Below are positions 54,790 to 64,000 of a stretch of 64,000 bases of DNA, one piece after another (within the stretch, counting starts at the first letter, position 1; each line of letters opens with the position of its first letter). The notes below the pieces were generated by a model that saw only the letters and a program-made list of their open reading frames with translations, was not told the origin of the DNA and did no database searches. Source of the DNA: Rhizomys pruinosus. Its lineage: Eukaryota; Chordata; Mammalia; Rodentia; Spalacidae. The position numbers and the translations under genes are program-made. The stretch spans positions 1,861,316 through 1,925,315 of the forward strand of contig VZQC01000258.1 in NCBI GenBank assembly GCA_009823505.1. The letters are read 5' to 3'.

Positions 54790-54937
54790 ATTTTTTGGTC
54801 TTTTTGATACAGGGGCTCCCTGTAGCCCAGCTGTCCGGGAACTCACTGTGTAAACCAGGCGGGCCTTGAACTCCACATATTCCCTGCCTCTGCCTCCCCA
54901 AGTACTAGATAAAAGTTGTGGGCCACCATGCCCGCTT
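54790..54937 (-). mobile_element. B1 SINE
   Basis: Reverse B1 with indels (gtagcccagctgtccgggaa). Confidence 0.85.
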
Positions 54938-55160
54938 ATTTTTATTATTAGATTTTATCTCTGGTGTGTAGAGTGTATGTCTGCATGTATGGAAGGGCAC
55001 CCATGTTGTGCAATGCCCCCAGAAGCAAGCAGAGGGCTCAGATCCCCTGGAACTGGAGTTTTAAAGAGTGGTTTTAGTCCACCTGTGGGTGTCTGGGAAA
55101 CTAACACAGGGCCTTGCAAGAGCAACAGTCCTCTTAACCCAAGCCATCGCTCCAGCCCCA
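54938..55160 (-). mobile_element. B2/B3-family SINE
   Basis: Reverse copy, indel-rich; head ends gccatcgctccagcccc. Confidence 0.8.
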
Positions 55161-55190
55161 ACAATAAAAATTTTTAAAAAGAACAGAAAG

Positions 55191-55325
55191 CCGGCCATAG
55201 TGACACATGCTTTTAAAGCCGGCAGCACTTGGGGGCAGAGGCAGGAGATGTCTGTGAAGTTTCAAGCCAGCCTGGGTTACATAGGAAGGCCCAGGTTAGA
55301 TGGTGCTACAGAAACTCAAAGATGG
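55191..55325 (+). mobile_element. B1 SINE, indel-rich
   Basis: gccggccatagtgacacatg, gcagcacttgggggcagagg. Confidence 0.75.
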
Positions 55326-55369
55326 CATGTGATCACTGTTAAAATATAAATGATGTGATGAAAAAAATG

Positions 55370-55692
55370 TTTTCTTTTCTTTTGTTGGGGTGGGGGTCTT
55401 TTTGAGACAGGGTCTCCCTTTTTAGTCCCAGCTGGCTTGGAGCTCGCTATGTAGTTCAAGGCTAGCCTTGAACTCACAGAGATCCCCTTGCCTCTGCCTC
55501 CCAAGTGCTAGAATTACAGGCATGTGCCACCACGCCTGTCCTTTTTTTTTTTTTTTTTTTTGGAAGCTTATTCTATAGTCTAGGCTAGCCTGTCACTACT
55601 ATATTGCCCAGGCTAGCCTCAACCTCATGTGATCTTCCTGCTTCAGCGTCCATAGTACCAAGATTATAGGCATTAGCCATCATGTCTAGCTT
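55370..55692 (-). mobile_element. Two B1 SINEs in tandem
   Basis: Reverse near-consensus B1 at 55370-55540, then a T-run and an older reverse B1-like element at 55542-55692 (aggctagcctcaacctcatg). Confidence 0.85.
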
Positions 55693-55727
55693 CAGAAAAA
55701 GAAAAAAAAAACATTTAGATTCATTGT

Positions 55728-55866
55728 GTGTGTGTGTTGTGTATGTGTGCGTGTGCGCACATGTGCACCCATGTACACATGCTTGTGAGTGCCACAGCAG
55801 GACACTGAAGTAGAAGACAACTTGCAGGAGTCAGTTCCCACCATATGGGACCTGGAGATCGAATTC
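55728..55866 (-). mobile_element. Rodent tRNA-type SINE fragment with (TG)n
   Basis: TG-rich start, then agtagaagacaacttgcagg and accatatgggacctggagat, a B3-related SINE pattern cut before its head. Confidence 0.5.
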
Positions 55867-56204
55867 TTTTTGACTAACTTATATGGTAAATCGGTTTCCC
55901 ACGAGCAGGAAGATCTACCTGAGCGTCCCACTGCTCCCTACCTCACTTTTACACTGGTCTCCTTCACTCACTCTATAGAGATGTTCCCATTTTCTCTGAT
56001 AAATTTCCCCACACTTCAAAAACTGCCTCTCTAAAGGAAAACAGACTTCCCTTCTTATCTTCCAACCATATTCTAAAAAATGGCCTTTGGCCTACTTGGA
56101 TTACATGTGTGCTCTCCAGCAGGAGGCTGGGGTCACAGTACTACCCCAGTCCATCAGAAGCCTCTGCCCCTCAGGGACAGAGTCCAGGCCTCTTAAGGAG
56201 TATG
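55867..56204. other. No recognisable feature
   Basis: Non-repetitive; short frames without family resemblance. Confidence 0.35.
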
Positions 56205-56295
56205 ATGAAATGCAGCATTACTCCCAACAGCCAAAAGGCAGAAGCAACCCAAACATCCAAAAACAGATGAACAGAGAAGAAAACATGGCAGATAC
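56205..56295 (+). mobile_element. Ancient L1 ORF2 fragment
   Basis: acagccaaaaggcagaagca acccaaacatcc matches the L1 ORF2 C-terminal stretch just before the end of the gene. Confidence 0.55.
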
Positions 56296-56441
56296 AAGGG
56301 ACCGGGCAGAGGGTAAAGGCGCTTGCTCCCCCAAGCCTCCTGACTCTGGCCCTACAGGATGGCATGCAAATTTGTGTGTGTGCGTGCACACACACACACA
56401 CACACACCACAAATAAATAGATGAACCAAAGATGGGGAAAT
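56296..56441 (+). mobile_element. tRNA-type SINE fragment with (CA)n
   Basis: gggtaaaggcgcttgctccc and ctgactctgg look like a rodent SINE head; (CA)n at about 56386-56408. Confidence 0.4.
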
Positions 56442-56662
56442 GCTCAGTGTGGCAGCATACACCTGTAATCCCAGAGCTGGGAAAGCACATAGAGGAGGGG
56501 CCCTGGATTTTAGAGACCAGCCAGCTTAGCCCAATCAGTGAGCTCCCGTTCAGTGAAAGACCTGCCTTAAGCAAGGGTGAGAGTGATTGAGGAAAACATC
56601 CACCATCAACTTGGGCCACCACAGGAACACACACACACACCACACACACACACACACACACA
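56442..56662 (+). mobile_element. B4-like SINE with (CA)n
   Basis: cacctgtaatcccagagctg, agaccagccagcttagccca, gaggaaaacatccaccatca, then CA repeats; same layout as 31379-31691. Confidence 0.75.
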
Positions 56663-56895
56663 CGGAGAGACGGATGGATGGACGGACAGATGGACAGACA
56701 CAAAAAAATCCATAATCTCAAAACAGAATATTATCTTGACAATCCACCATTACTATCTTCAACACTAGTTTTAAGTTCTGAAAGTTCTATATTGCAATAT
56801 GCTTTTCATCATACCAAAAAGTTGATAAAATAATAATAATATAACAAAGGAAAAATATTTCAAAGTAAAGTATGATTAAAGAACAAATGTGTCAG
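56663..56895. other. Short unassigned interval
   Basis: AT-rich; nothing seen. Confidence 0.35.
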
Positions 56896-57170
56896 GGCTG
56901 GAGAGATGGCCTAGCAGTTAAGAGCACCGACTGCTCTTGCAGAGGACGCAGGGTTCGATCCCCCGCACCCACGTGGAGGCCGAGAACCATCTTAAACTCC
57001 AATTCCAGGAGAGACTCCAGTTCCAGAGGAATCCGACACCCTCTTCTAACCTCCGCAGCGTTGCACGACACTGGTGCACAGACCTGCAGGCAGACAATAC
57101 ATTCATACACATAGAGCAAAAATTTTTAAATAATAATAATTAAATAAATAAACAAATAAATAAATAAATA
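56896..57170 (+). mobile_element. B2-family SINE, young subtype
   Basis: Full length with the internal duplication and a long (AAAT)n-type tail. Confidence 0.93.
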
Positions 57171-57234
57171 GAACAGGAACATATTCCTCAAAAATAAAAA
57201 AAATTTTTTTGGGGGGGTGTTTTTCAGACAGAAA

Positions 57235-57660
57235 GGGTCTACACAAGGAAGTTTTATGCAGCAGTAAAGAAAGATGACATCGGGCTGGAGAGATGGCCTA
57301 GCGGTTAAGAGCACCGACTGCTCTTACAGAGGACACGGGTTTGATCCCAGCACCACATGGGCATGAGAGACCAGTCTGGAAACTCCAATTCCAGGAGAAC
57401 TCCAGTCCAGGGAACGACACTCCTTTCTGAGCCTCCGCAGCTTACACGACGGGATGCAGCAAGACCTTGCATGCAGACAATACATTCCCATACACATAGA
57501 ACTAAATAAAATTAAAAAAAAAAAGAAAGATGACATCATGAGCTTTGCAGAAAATGGCTGAGCGAGAAAGCATAATGCTGATGAAGTAACACCAGTTTCC
57601 AGAAAACACACCAATGGTGATCGCTCACCTGTGGAAGATAGTGCCGATTACCTAGTTGTA
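57235..57660 (+). mobile_element. L1 ORF2 end/3' UTR, split by a B2
   Basis: ttttatgcagcagtaaagaa at 57251 and catgagctttgcag at 57537 are contiguous in other L1 copies (compare 46620-46670); the B2 separates them. Indel-rich. Confidence 0.82.
57282..57521 (+). mobile_element. B2-family SINE inside L1
   Basis: Perfect 16-bp TSD aaagaaagatgacatc at 57266-57281 and 57522-57537. The body has unusual base losses (atcccagcaccacatggg). Confidence 0.93.
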
Positions 57661-58030
57661 TTTCTTGAACTAAGAGGATGTTCCAATCCAACTCTGGTGT
57701 ACCCCATTTCATAAAAAAAGTAAGGTAGTACTTTCAGTCTCAGAATAATCCCATATCTTTAACAGGAGAGGACTTTAACACCACAGTTTCCAATTAGAGA
57801 GGTCAACTAGACAAAGAATAAAAATAAAGACATCGCAATTAAATGATACATCAAATGGTTCTACAGTAATCAAATATTTCACTTAAGCATCAAAGAATCT
57901 ACTAAAGATTCAGCACCCCATGGGACATTCTCTAAAAATGACCAATGTTGAAGGCCAATATAAATCACAACAAAGGTGAAAAACTGAAATACTTCTATCA
58001 AACCACACAAATAAAGCTTAAATTAAACAG
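57661..58030. other. No recognisable feature
   Basis: AT-rich; possibly further old L1, not assignable. Confidence 0.35.
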
Positions 58031-58258
58031 GAACCTGGGCACAGTGGTGCCTGCCCTTTAATCCCAGCATTCAGGAGGCAAGGCAGGCAGATATNCGAGA
58101 GTTCGGCCAGCCTGCTCTACATATTGAGCTCCAGGCCATCTAGTACTAAATGGATACCATGCCTCAAAAAGACAAAAGAAAAGAAAAAAAGAAAGAAAGA
58201 AAGAAAGAAAGAGAGAAAGAGAGAAAGACTAAGAGAAAGGAAGAGAGAAAGAGAGAAA
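58031..58258 (+). mobile_element. B1 SINE with (GAAA)n tail
   Basis: gggcacagtggtgcctgccc, atcccagcattcaggaggca; a single N at 58095. The tail is expanded as GAAA/GAGA repeats (58180-58256). Confidence 0.9.
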
Positions 58259-59640
58259 TCGACATGGAAAGGAACATGAGTAATAACAGGAACCCAGGAG
58301 ATTAAACAACAAAGTACTGAAAGATGAATGGGTAAAAGAAGAAATTAAAAATAGTTAGTACTCAATGAGAAAGGACACTAACTGAAAAAGGACAATGTAA
58401 AAGCACTAAACCTGAGGAAAAATTTAAAAGCAGTCATAAGAGAATGATTTGTACACATGCTCATTACAAAATCAGGAAGAGCTCAAATAAATGACTTAAC
58501 ACTGCAACTCAAGTCTCTGCAAAGGCAAGAACAAATGAAACCCGCACCCAGCAGATGAGAAACGACAACAAAAATCAGAGCAGAATTTATGAATAGAGAC
58601 AAAGAAAACAATTCAATGAATAAATGAATCAAAGAGCAAGCTCTTTGAAAACATAAACAGGATAGACCTTAGCCCACTTAACCTAAAGAAAAAAGATCAA
58701 ATACAAATCAATAAAAACATATTTGAAAGGGGCAACATAACAACAGACAAGGAAAGATAAAGAACATTACATACTTTAAAAACCTATACTCTATGAAACT
58801 TGAAAACCTAAAAGAAATGGCTATCTAAAATCTTCAGAATCATCAAAGCTAAACCAAGAAGAGATCAACAATGCAAACAGACCCATAACACCTAAGGCAA
58901 TTTAGACAATAATAGGAAATTTGCCAACTAAAAAAGCTCAGGCCCAGATGGATTTACAACAGAATTCTCCCAGACATTTAAAGAATATCTACAACCAATA
59001 AATTATTCAAAAAGAAAGAAACAAAGAAACCCTAAATTCCTCCTTATAAAGGAAGCACCAGTCACATACCAAAAACCAAATAAAGATGCAACTTCCCCCA
59101 CAGAACTATAGACTCATATCATAATGAAAAAATAATACAAAAATTCTCAAAAAAATGTGAAAACCACACACAGGCACACATCAAAATATCATCCACAATG
59201 ATCAACTTCTCATTATGCCAGAGAGGCAGGAATAGTTCAAAACATGTAAGACAATAAATGTCATAAATCATATAAATGCAATCAAAAACCAAAATCACAT
59301 GGTTATCTCAATAGATGCAGTATTGACAAAATTAAACATGCATTTATGATTAAAATCCTAGCACAAATTGGACTGGAGGGACATCTCAACATAATTAAGT
59401 TTGTATAAAGTAAATCCAATGCTACCGTTATTCTAAATGGAAAAAAAATCAGGAACCAGAAAATCCTCCACTCAAATTAAATATAATACTTGAAAGTCTT
59501 GCTAGAGCAATTAGTCAAAGGAAGGAAAGTACAGGAGTACTAATTGGAGAAGAGGTTAAATTACCCCTTTTACAGATGATACGACAGTATACCTAAGAGA
59601 CTAAAAAAAAAAAAATTCCACCAGAAACTCCTAGGAGTGA
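58259..59640 (+). mobile_element. Old L1 ORF2 (endonuclease-RT linker to RT)
   Basis: Decayed ORF2: aaagctcaggcccagatgga (KKAQGPDGF-type), agatgcagtattgacaaaat, cttgctagagcaattagtca and acagatgatacgacagtata (RT core). Many stops and frameshifts. Confidence 0.8.
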
Positions 59641-60510
59641 TTAACACTTTCATATATTTTGCACCATGTGACACTTCAACCCTACCAACAGCTAACTACC
59701 TGGAATGCACGAATAGCCAAAACCCTCAACTCAAACAAGGCCAAAGTCATTCTGGACCCAACCATTACTGGGCTCTTATGAGCAAGTGGCCTGTTGTGCT
59801 CAGGGGAACATGTGCATAGGAGGGGGTGGGTAACAAGGTCCCTGGGGCTTTGCAGGTAATAAAAATAATCTATGGTCATATATAACCAAACACATACTAG
59901 AAAATGGAGACTAGAAGAATGACAATCAGGGATGAGGTAGGGAGAATGGGATGACCCTGGGAGGAAGAAGATTTGTTGAGATGGTATGGGCAGGGTGGAT
60001 TGGAAAAACTTCTGCTTCCTCACGGCTGAGACACTGGGTGAAGCCAGCTTTGCAGATCAGTATGGTATGTAGTAAGGGTATGGTATTGTATGGAACAGTG
60101 ACAGGTTCACATGCAATGGGGAAAGGAAGGGTAAGTAGCCCAGGCACTTCGAGAGGATCACTTGAAGAAGAGGCTAGGGTCGAGATCCCCAGGAAGTGAC
60201 CTCACCTTTATGACATCATACAAAAAGAACTCAGGATCCTGGTTACCAGCACTACAGGCCAGTGGCAACCTGAAATACCTCATTTGTCTTGAGAGACTGG
60301 ACCGAGCAGGATGTTCCTTTGCTGTTTGCGTCCTTCTGGAGGCTCAGGCCCCAGAAGACCCAGGAATCGAGTTTTTGGAAACTTCTGGAGACGCAGGGTG
60401 CGCCCTCTAGCCCATCATATCTGGCCATTTTCCCACGGGGACACACAAGTGACACTGGTCAGTCCAAAGTAGAAGTTTGTGATCCCCCTGATATACCCAG
60501 TTCATCTGTT
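59641..60510 (+). other. Non-repetitive region upstream of the RALGDS-like exons
   Basis: Repeat-poor. Bases 60280-60440 are GC-richer and have an open plus-strand frame of about 70 codons (from 60289), but no splice sites or family similarity that I can defend. It may hold an upstream exon or be plain intron. Confidence 0.3.

Positions 60511-60574
<64 letters not shown>
60511..60574 (+). repeat. (TG)n-(GA)n compound microsatellite
   Basis: About 24 bases of TG, then about 40 bases of GA, roughly 110 bases upstream of the exon at 60686. Confidence 0.96.
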
Positions 60575-60577
<3 letters not shown>

Positions 60578-60685
60578 TCAACCATAGGAAATTATCTACT
60601 TTTGAATTTAGTGTATGGCAATAAATCATTGAGAATTCTGTTAGAGTTTGTAAGTTTGAACCTTCCTTTCTTGGTCCTTCCTCAG

Positions 60686-60879
60686 GATGAAGAAGCAGCA
60701 GCTCCTATTCTTCATGAGCATTGGAGCTTAAGGCCCCATAGTGCTAACGAAGTGAAGAAGTTGGTGAGCTACCTGTCAACTGCTGTGCGGTACGGGGACT
60801 ATGAATTTTTATGTACTTTCATTAACGACTACACAAGGTATACCACCACATGGCAAGTGCTGATGTGGATCATGCAAAG
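60686..60879 (+). CDS. RALGDS/RGL-like protein, RasGEF N-domain exon a
   Basis: Exon bounded by a pyrimidine tract with ctcag/g (acceptor AG at 60684-60685) and ag/gtgagt (donor at 60880). It enters in phase 0 and leaves with two bases of a codon. It encodes about 64 residues, including VKKLVSYLSTAV, FLCTFINDYTRYTTTWQVL and WIMQR. This is the REM (RasGEF_N) helix pattern of the RALGDS/RGL group, where LV..L......FL.TF...YR.F.T..QVLDLL..RYG is usual. REM domains stabilise the CDC25-type GEF domain, which loads Ral GTPases with GTP. The catalytic and Ras-association domains are outside the window, as is any upstream exon. Divergence from RALGDS suggests a paralogue; which one is unknown. Confidence 0.8.
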
Positions 60880-61431
60880 GTGAGTGAACAGGTTCAGGGC
60901 AGCCCTGTCTTCCTGGTTTCCTTGTAGGAAGGCTCTCACATTCTTCTTAGGGGCTTTGTCAAGAACAAGAGGGATTTGCCCATGGCAGCAATGGCCCTGG
61001 TTCTAGCCTTTCAAGGTACTCAGGCCAGGATAGGAGACTCTAGTTGATGGCATTGGCTTCTCCTAAGCTGCAGATTGTCTAGCACATATTTTTGAGGCTT
61101 TGAGGATGATAGTCTTTCTCCCATTTGTAAACAGACTTTCGCTCTACAATTGTGGTACAGGCCATAACTGTAAGGATCCCAAGGGGAACACCAAGAAGCC
61201 TTGTTCTAACCAATGAATAAGAAATGAGCAGTTGGGTTCAGTCAGATTACATGAAGCTCCCTGAATCCTCTGTGACAGCAGGCTGTTTACCAAGCTCTCA
61301 TTTTAGAGCTCTCAAAAGCAGGAAAGGCTAAACCCCAGTCCAGATATAAGCTTCTGCTCATAACCCCATAGATTTCCTGGTGGGTGGGGGCCACGGTGCC
61401 TTAGGGGTGACATCCTTCTGTATTCATACAG
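60880..61431 (+). other. Intron a, 552 bases
   Basis: gtgagtg donor and ttcatacag acceptor. No repeat seen in it, unlike the rest of the window. Confidence 0.75.
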
Positions 61432-61482
61432 ATACGGACCCTTCCAAACTGATGATGGTGAAGATGACCAAATGGAAAAGAC
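61432..61482 (+). CDS. RALGDS/RGL-like protein, exon b (51 bases)
   Basis: The acceptor tacag/a at 61430-61431 restores the split Arg codon (ag+a). The exon encodes YGPFQTDDGEDDQMEK and leaves with two bases before gtgagt. The RYG start continues the QVL...RYG signature of RALGDS-type REM domains. The acidic insert (DDGEDD) is the loop between the two REM helices. Length is a multiple of three, so skipping it would keep the frame. Confidence 0.8.
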
Positions 61483-61932
61483 GTGAGTGGTTTTGGGTGA
61501 GGAGAGATGTAAGATACCATCTGCAGAATGGAGTAGTTGTGTGCTAGTTTGAGGGATTGAATCATGGCTAGACACCTCCTATTGAGATTTCCACTAGAGG
61601 GAAGAAGCTGAGACTTCACCTGCAGAGGGGATGAAAAAAAAAAGAACTTGGGAGATCTTCAGTGTCATACAGGGAAGAAGGGAGGATGGTACTAAATGTC
61701 TGTCCCTGTGAGAAATTCATCCCCACTACAGACCAGGCAGTTTTCCCAATCTGTCCACAGGGTGACTGGACAGAAAATGTTGGCACCCCTCTACATGTGG
61801 CCCCCCCAATTACTTCCCAATACGCCCAAATGTGCACTGACTAAAAAGACATTGCCTTGTCTGCCTGGGGCCTAGGCATCAGAGTAAAGAACAGGAAGGC
61901 TTCTAACTGTCTACTTTGTCTACCTCCATTAG
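61483..61932 (+). other. Intron b, 450 bases
   Basis: gtgagtgg donor, ctccattag acceptor. Repeat-free by eye. Confidence 0.75.
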
Positions 61933-62139
61933 TGCAATAATATTTTTCCTGGACCTATGGATGGAGAAATGTCCAGATGAGTTTTCTCAGAATCTGGACC
62001 TTCCCAGTCTTAACCAGCTGATGGACTATGTGAAGCTCCACATGCCTTCCTCACACCTGGTCAACAAGTTCAGGAATTATTACAAAAATGGAGGACCAGG
62101 AGTCCACAAAGGCAACCCCAAAGAGGAAGAGGATGTCAG
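61933..62139 (+). CDS. RALGDS/RGL-like protein, exon c
   Basis: The acceptor ccattag/t joins in phase with exon b (ac+t, Thr). It encodes about 69 residues: FFLDLWMEKCPDEF, then LPSLNQLMDYVKLHMPSSHL and NKFRNYYKNGG, followed by a charged stretch NPKEEEDV. RALGDS/RGL proteins have W....P.DF....DFP.L..L..Y......P.S.L in this place, so this is the second half of the REM domain. The donor cag/gtatgt at 62140 is good. The 207-base length keeps the phase (two bases carried over). All three exons are open with conserved-looking residues, so the locus is probably functional or recently so. Confidence 0.8.
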
Positions 62140-62285
62140 GTATGTGTTGTGAGAAGGTAGAAATGGGGGATCAGTGCTGTATTCCAGCAAGGAGTTGGAG
62201 TAATTTGGAACTTTGCCCCCAAAGAGACTTGGGATACAGTCAGGTGGATGTCCTGTTGTAGGGACACAGACTGCAAATTCTCTTG
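62140..62285 (+). other. Start of intron c
   Basis: Intronic sequence from gtatgt to the L1 insertion; nothing else seen. Confidence 0.6.
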
Positions 62286-64000
62286 CCAGTTTGTTTTTCT
62301 GGGACTGTGTTACTTCACTCAGCATGATGTCCTTTAGCTCCAGCCATTTTCCTGCAAATCTCATGATGTCATCTTTCTTTACTGCTGCATAGAACTCCAT
62401 TGTGTAGATGTACCACATTTTCTCTATCCACTCATCAGTTGAGGGGCATTTGGGTTGGTTCCAGCTCCTTGCTATTGTGAAGAGAGCTGAAATAAACATG
62501 GCCGTGCATGTATCTCTGCATGGCGTGAGTCTTGAGGGTACATGCCCAGGAGTGGTATGGCTGGGTTGGATGGCAAATTCATTCCAAATCTTCCAAGGGC
62601 TCTCCACACTGCTTTCCATAGTGGCTGTAGGAGTTTACAGTCTGACCAGCAGTGGATGAGTGCTCCCCTTTCTCCATAACCTCTCTAGCACTTGGTACCA
62701 TTTGTTTTCTTGATCCTAGCCAGTCTTATTGGAGTAAGATGATATCTTAAAGTGGTTTTGATTTGCATTTCCTTAATGATTAGTGATGTTGAACACTTCT
62801 TAAGGTGTTTCTCAGCCATCTCTAATTCCTCACTTGTGAAGTATCTGTTCAGCTCTTTGCTCCATCTATTGAGTAGGTCATTTGTTTTCTTTCTTCTTTG
62901 TTTTTTGAGTAGTTTCTATATTCTGGAAATCAATGCTTTGTCAGATGTTTCTGCAGTGAAGGTTTCCTTCCACTCTGTGGGATTTCTCTTCACTTCCTTG
63001 ATTGTTTCTTTTGATGTACAGAAGCTTTTGAGTTTAATGAGGTCCCATTTGTCAATTGTCCACCTTAATTCTGGTGCAGCTGCTGTCTGATTTAGGAAGT
63101 TTTTTCCTACACCTATGTCTTGTAGTCTGCTGTCAACTTTTTCTTCTATAGCCTTCAGAGTTTGGGGTTTCACACTGAGGTCTTTGATCCATCTGGAGTT
63201 GTCTTTTGTACAGGGCAAGAGGTAGGGGTTTAATTTCATTCTTCTGCAAGTGGTGATCCAGTTTTGCCAACACCACTTGCTGAAGATACTGTCTTTTCTC
63301 CATTGTGGCTTCTTGGCCCCCTTGTCAAATATAAGATAGCTGAAATTGTATGTGCTCAGATTTGGATGTTCAGTTTTGTTCCGTTTGTCAACAGGTATGT
63401 TTTTGTGCCAGTACCAGGCTGTTTTTATGACTATAGCCCTGTAGTATAGTTTGAAGTATGGTATAGAGATTCCCCCCTGTGTAGCTCTTTTTGCTCAGGG
63501 TTGTTTTGGCTATTTGGAGTCTTTTGTTTTTCCAAATGAATTTTTTTTTCCAAGCCTGTGAAGAAACTCTTGGGGATTTTGATTGGAATTGTGTTAAATC
63601 TATACAAGAGTTTTGGTAAAATGGAAATTTTTATTATATTAATTTTCCCAATCCATGAACATAGGAGGTTTTTCCATCTTCTGATGTCTTCTTCAATTTC
63701 TTTCTTCAGGGGATTAAAATTTTTGTTGTAGAGATCTTTGGTGTCTTTGGTTACGTTTGTTCCTAGGTATTTTACTGTTTTTGAGGCTATTGTGAGAGGG
63801 AAGGTCTCCTTGAATTCCTTCTTCTGGTGTAAAGAAAGGCTACTTATTTTTCTAGGTTAATTTTGTATCCTGCCACCTTACTGAAGTGCTTAATCATTTC
63901 TAGGAGTTTTCTGGTGGAATTTTTAGCATCCCTTAAGTACACAATCATATCATCAGCAAAAAGGGATAACTTGACTTCCTCTTTTCCAATTAGTACTCCT
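62286..64000 (-). mobile_element. L1 ORF2 (RT to C-terminus) without 3' UTR, in intron c
   Basis: Minus-strand ORF2 from the C-terminal SQKNK (62300) through the mid region (63540-63700) to the RT core with [13 protein letters not shown] wording (63935-63970), running off the window. At the low-coordinate end it stops a few bases before the ORF2 stop codon: no 3' UTR, no T-run. It is antisense to the RALGDS-like gene. Frameshifts and stops are present. Confidence 0.9.

Noticed and set aside
60479..60685. Coding extension upstream of exon a in the same frame
   Set aside because: It translates the TG/GA microsatellite and is cut off by a strong acceptor at 60684-60685.
1..64000. CRISPR arrays, operons, prokaryotic mobile elements
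   Set aside because: The sequence is mammalian; direct repeats here are microsatellites, TSDs and interspersed repeats.

Overview
This window is nuclear DNA from a rodent, almost certainly a muroid. It carries B1, B2/B3, B4 and ID SINEs, rodent LINE-1, an ORR1 MaLR element and an IAP-like LTR. The common young B2 type (head with cctagcggttaagagc, long 3' half ending near cagacagtacattcatacac) is not the house-mouse or rat B2 I know, so I do not name a species. It is gene-poor: the only host protein-coding exons I can support lie in the last 4 kb. Nearly everything else is retroposons, simple repeats and ancient unassigned DNA.

Layout. 1-4.5 kb: an ORR1 LTR fragment and young B2 copies with perfect target-site duplications (TSDs). 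5.26-7.37 kb: an L1-mobilised, internally inverted copy of an endogenous-retrovirus transcript. 7.4-18 kb: old MLT1-type LTRs, SINEs, an L1 3' end with a long purine tract, and an IAP-like solo LTR. 18.2-28.1 kb: apparently one nested block, a near full-length minus-strand L1 whose flanking 15-bp repeat suggests about 2 kb of 3'-transduced DNA; a U6-L1 chimera and a complete ORR1 element sit inside it. 28-38.5 kb: SINEs, an Rpl27a processed pseudogene, L1 3' ends, and an inverted L1 lodged in the A-tail of a SINE. 38.5-42.8 kb: an L1-B1 chimera, then a noisy second copy of 1.75 kb following a single N. 43-59.6 kb: dense SINE piles, several with indel-rich sequence, plus decayed L1.

Gene. From 60.69 kb three plus-strand exons with canonical splice sites and matching phases encode a RasGEF N-terminal (REM) domain of the RALGDS/RGL type. 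The GEF catalytic region would lie beyond the window. A minus-strand L1 without its 3' end fills the following intron.

Main themes for the hunt: a dimeric B2-B1 SINE with one fixed junction, seen four times, two of them with perfect 10-bp TSDs around the whole dimer; several chimeric or inverted products of L1 reverse transcription; and a probable assembly artefact.
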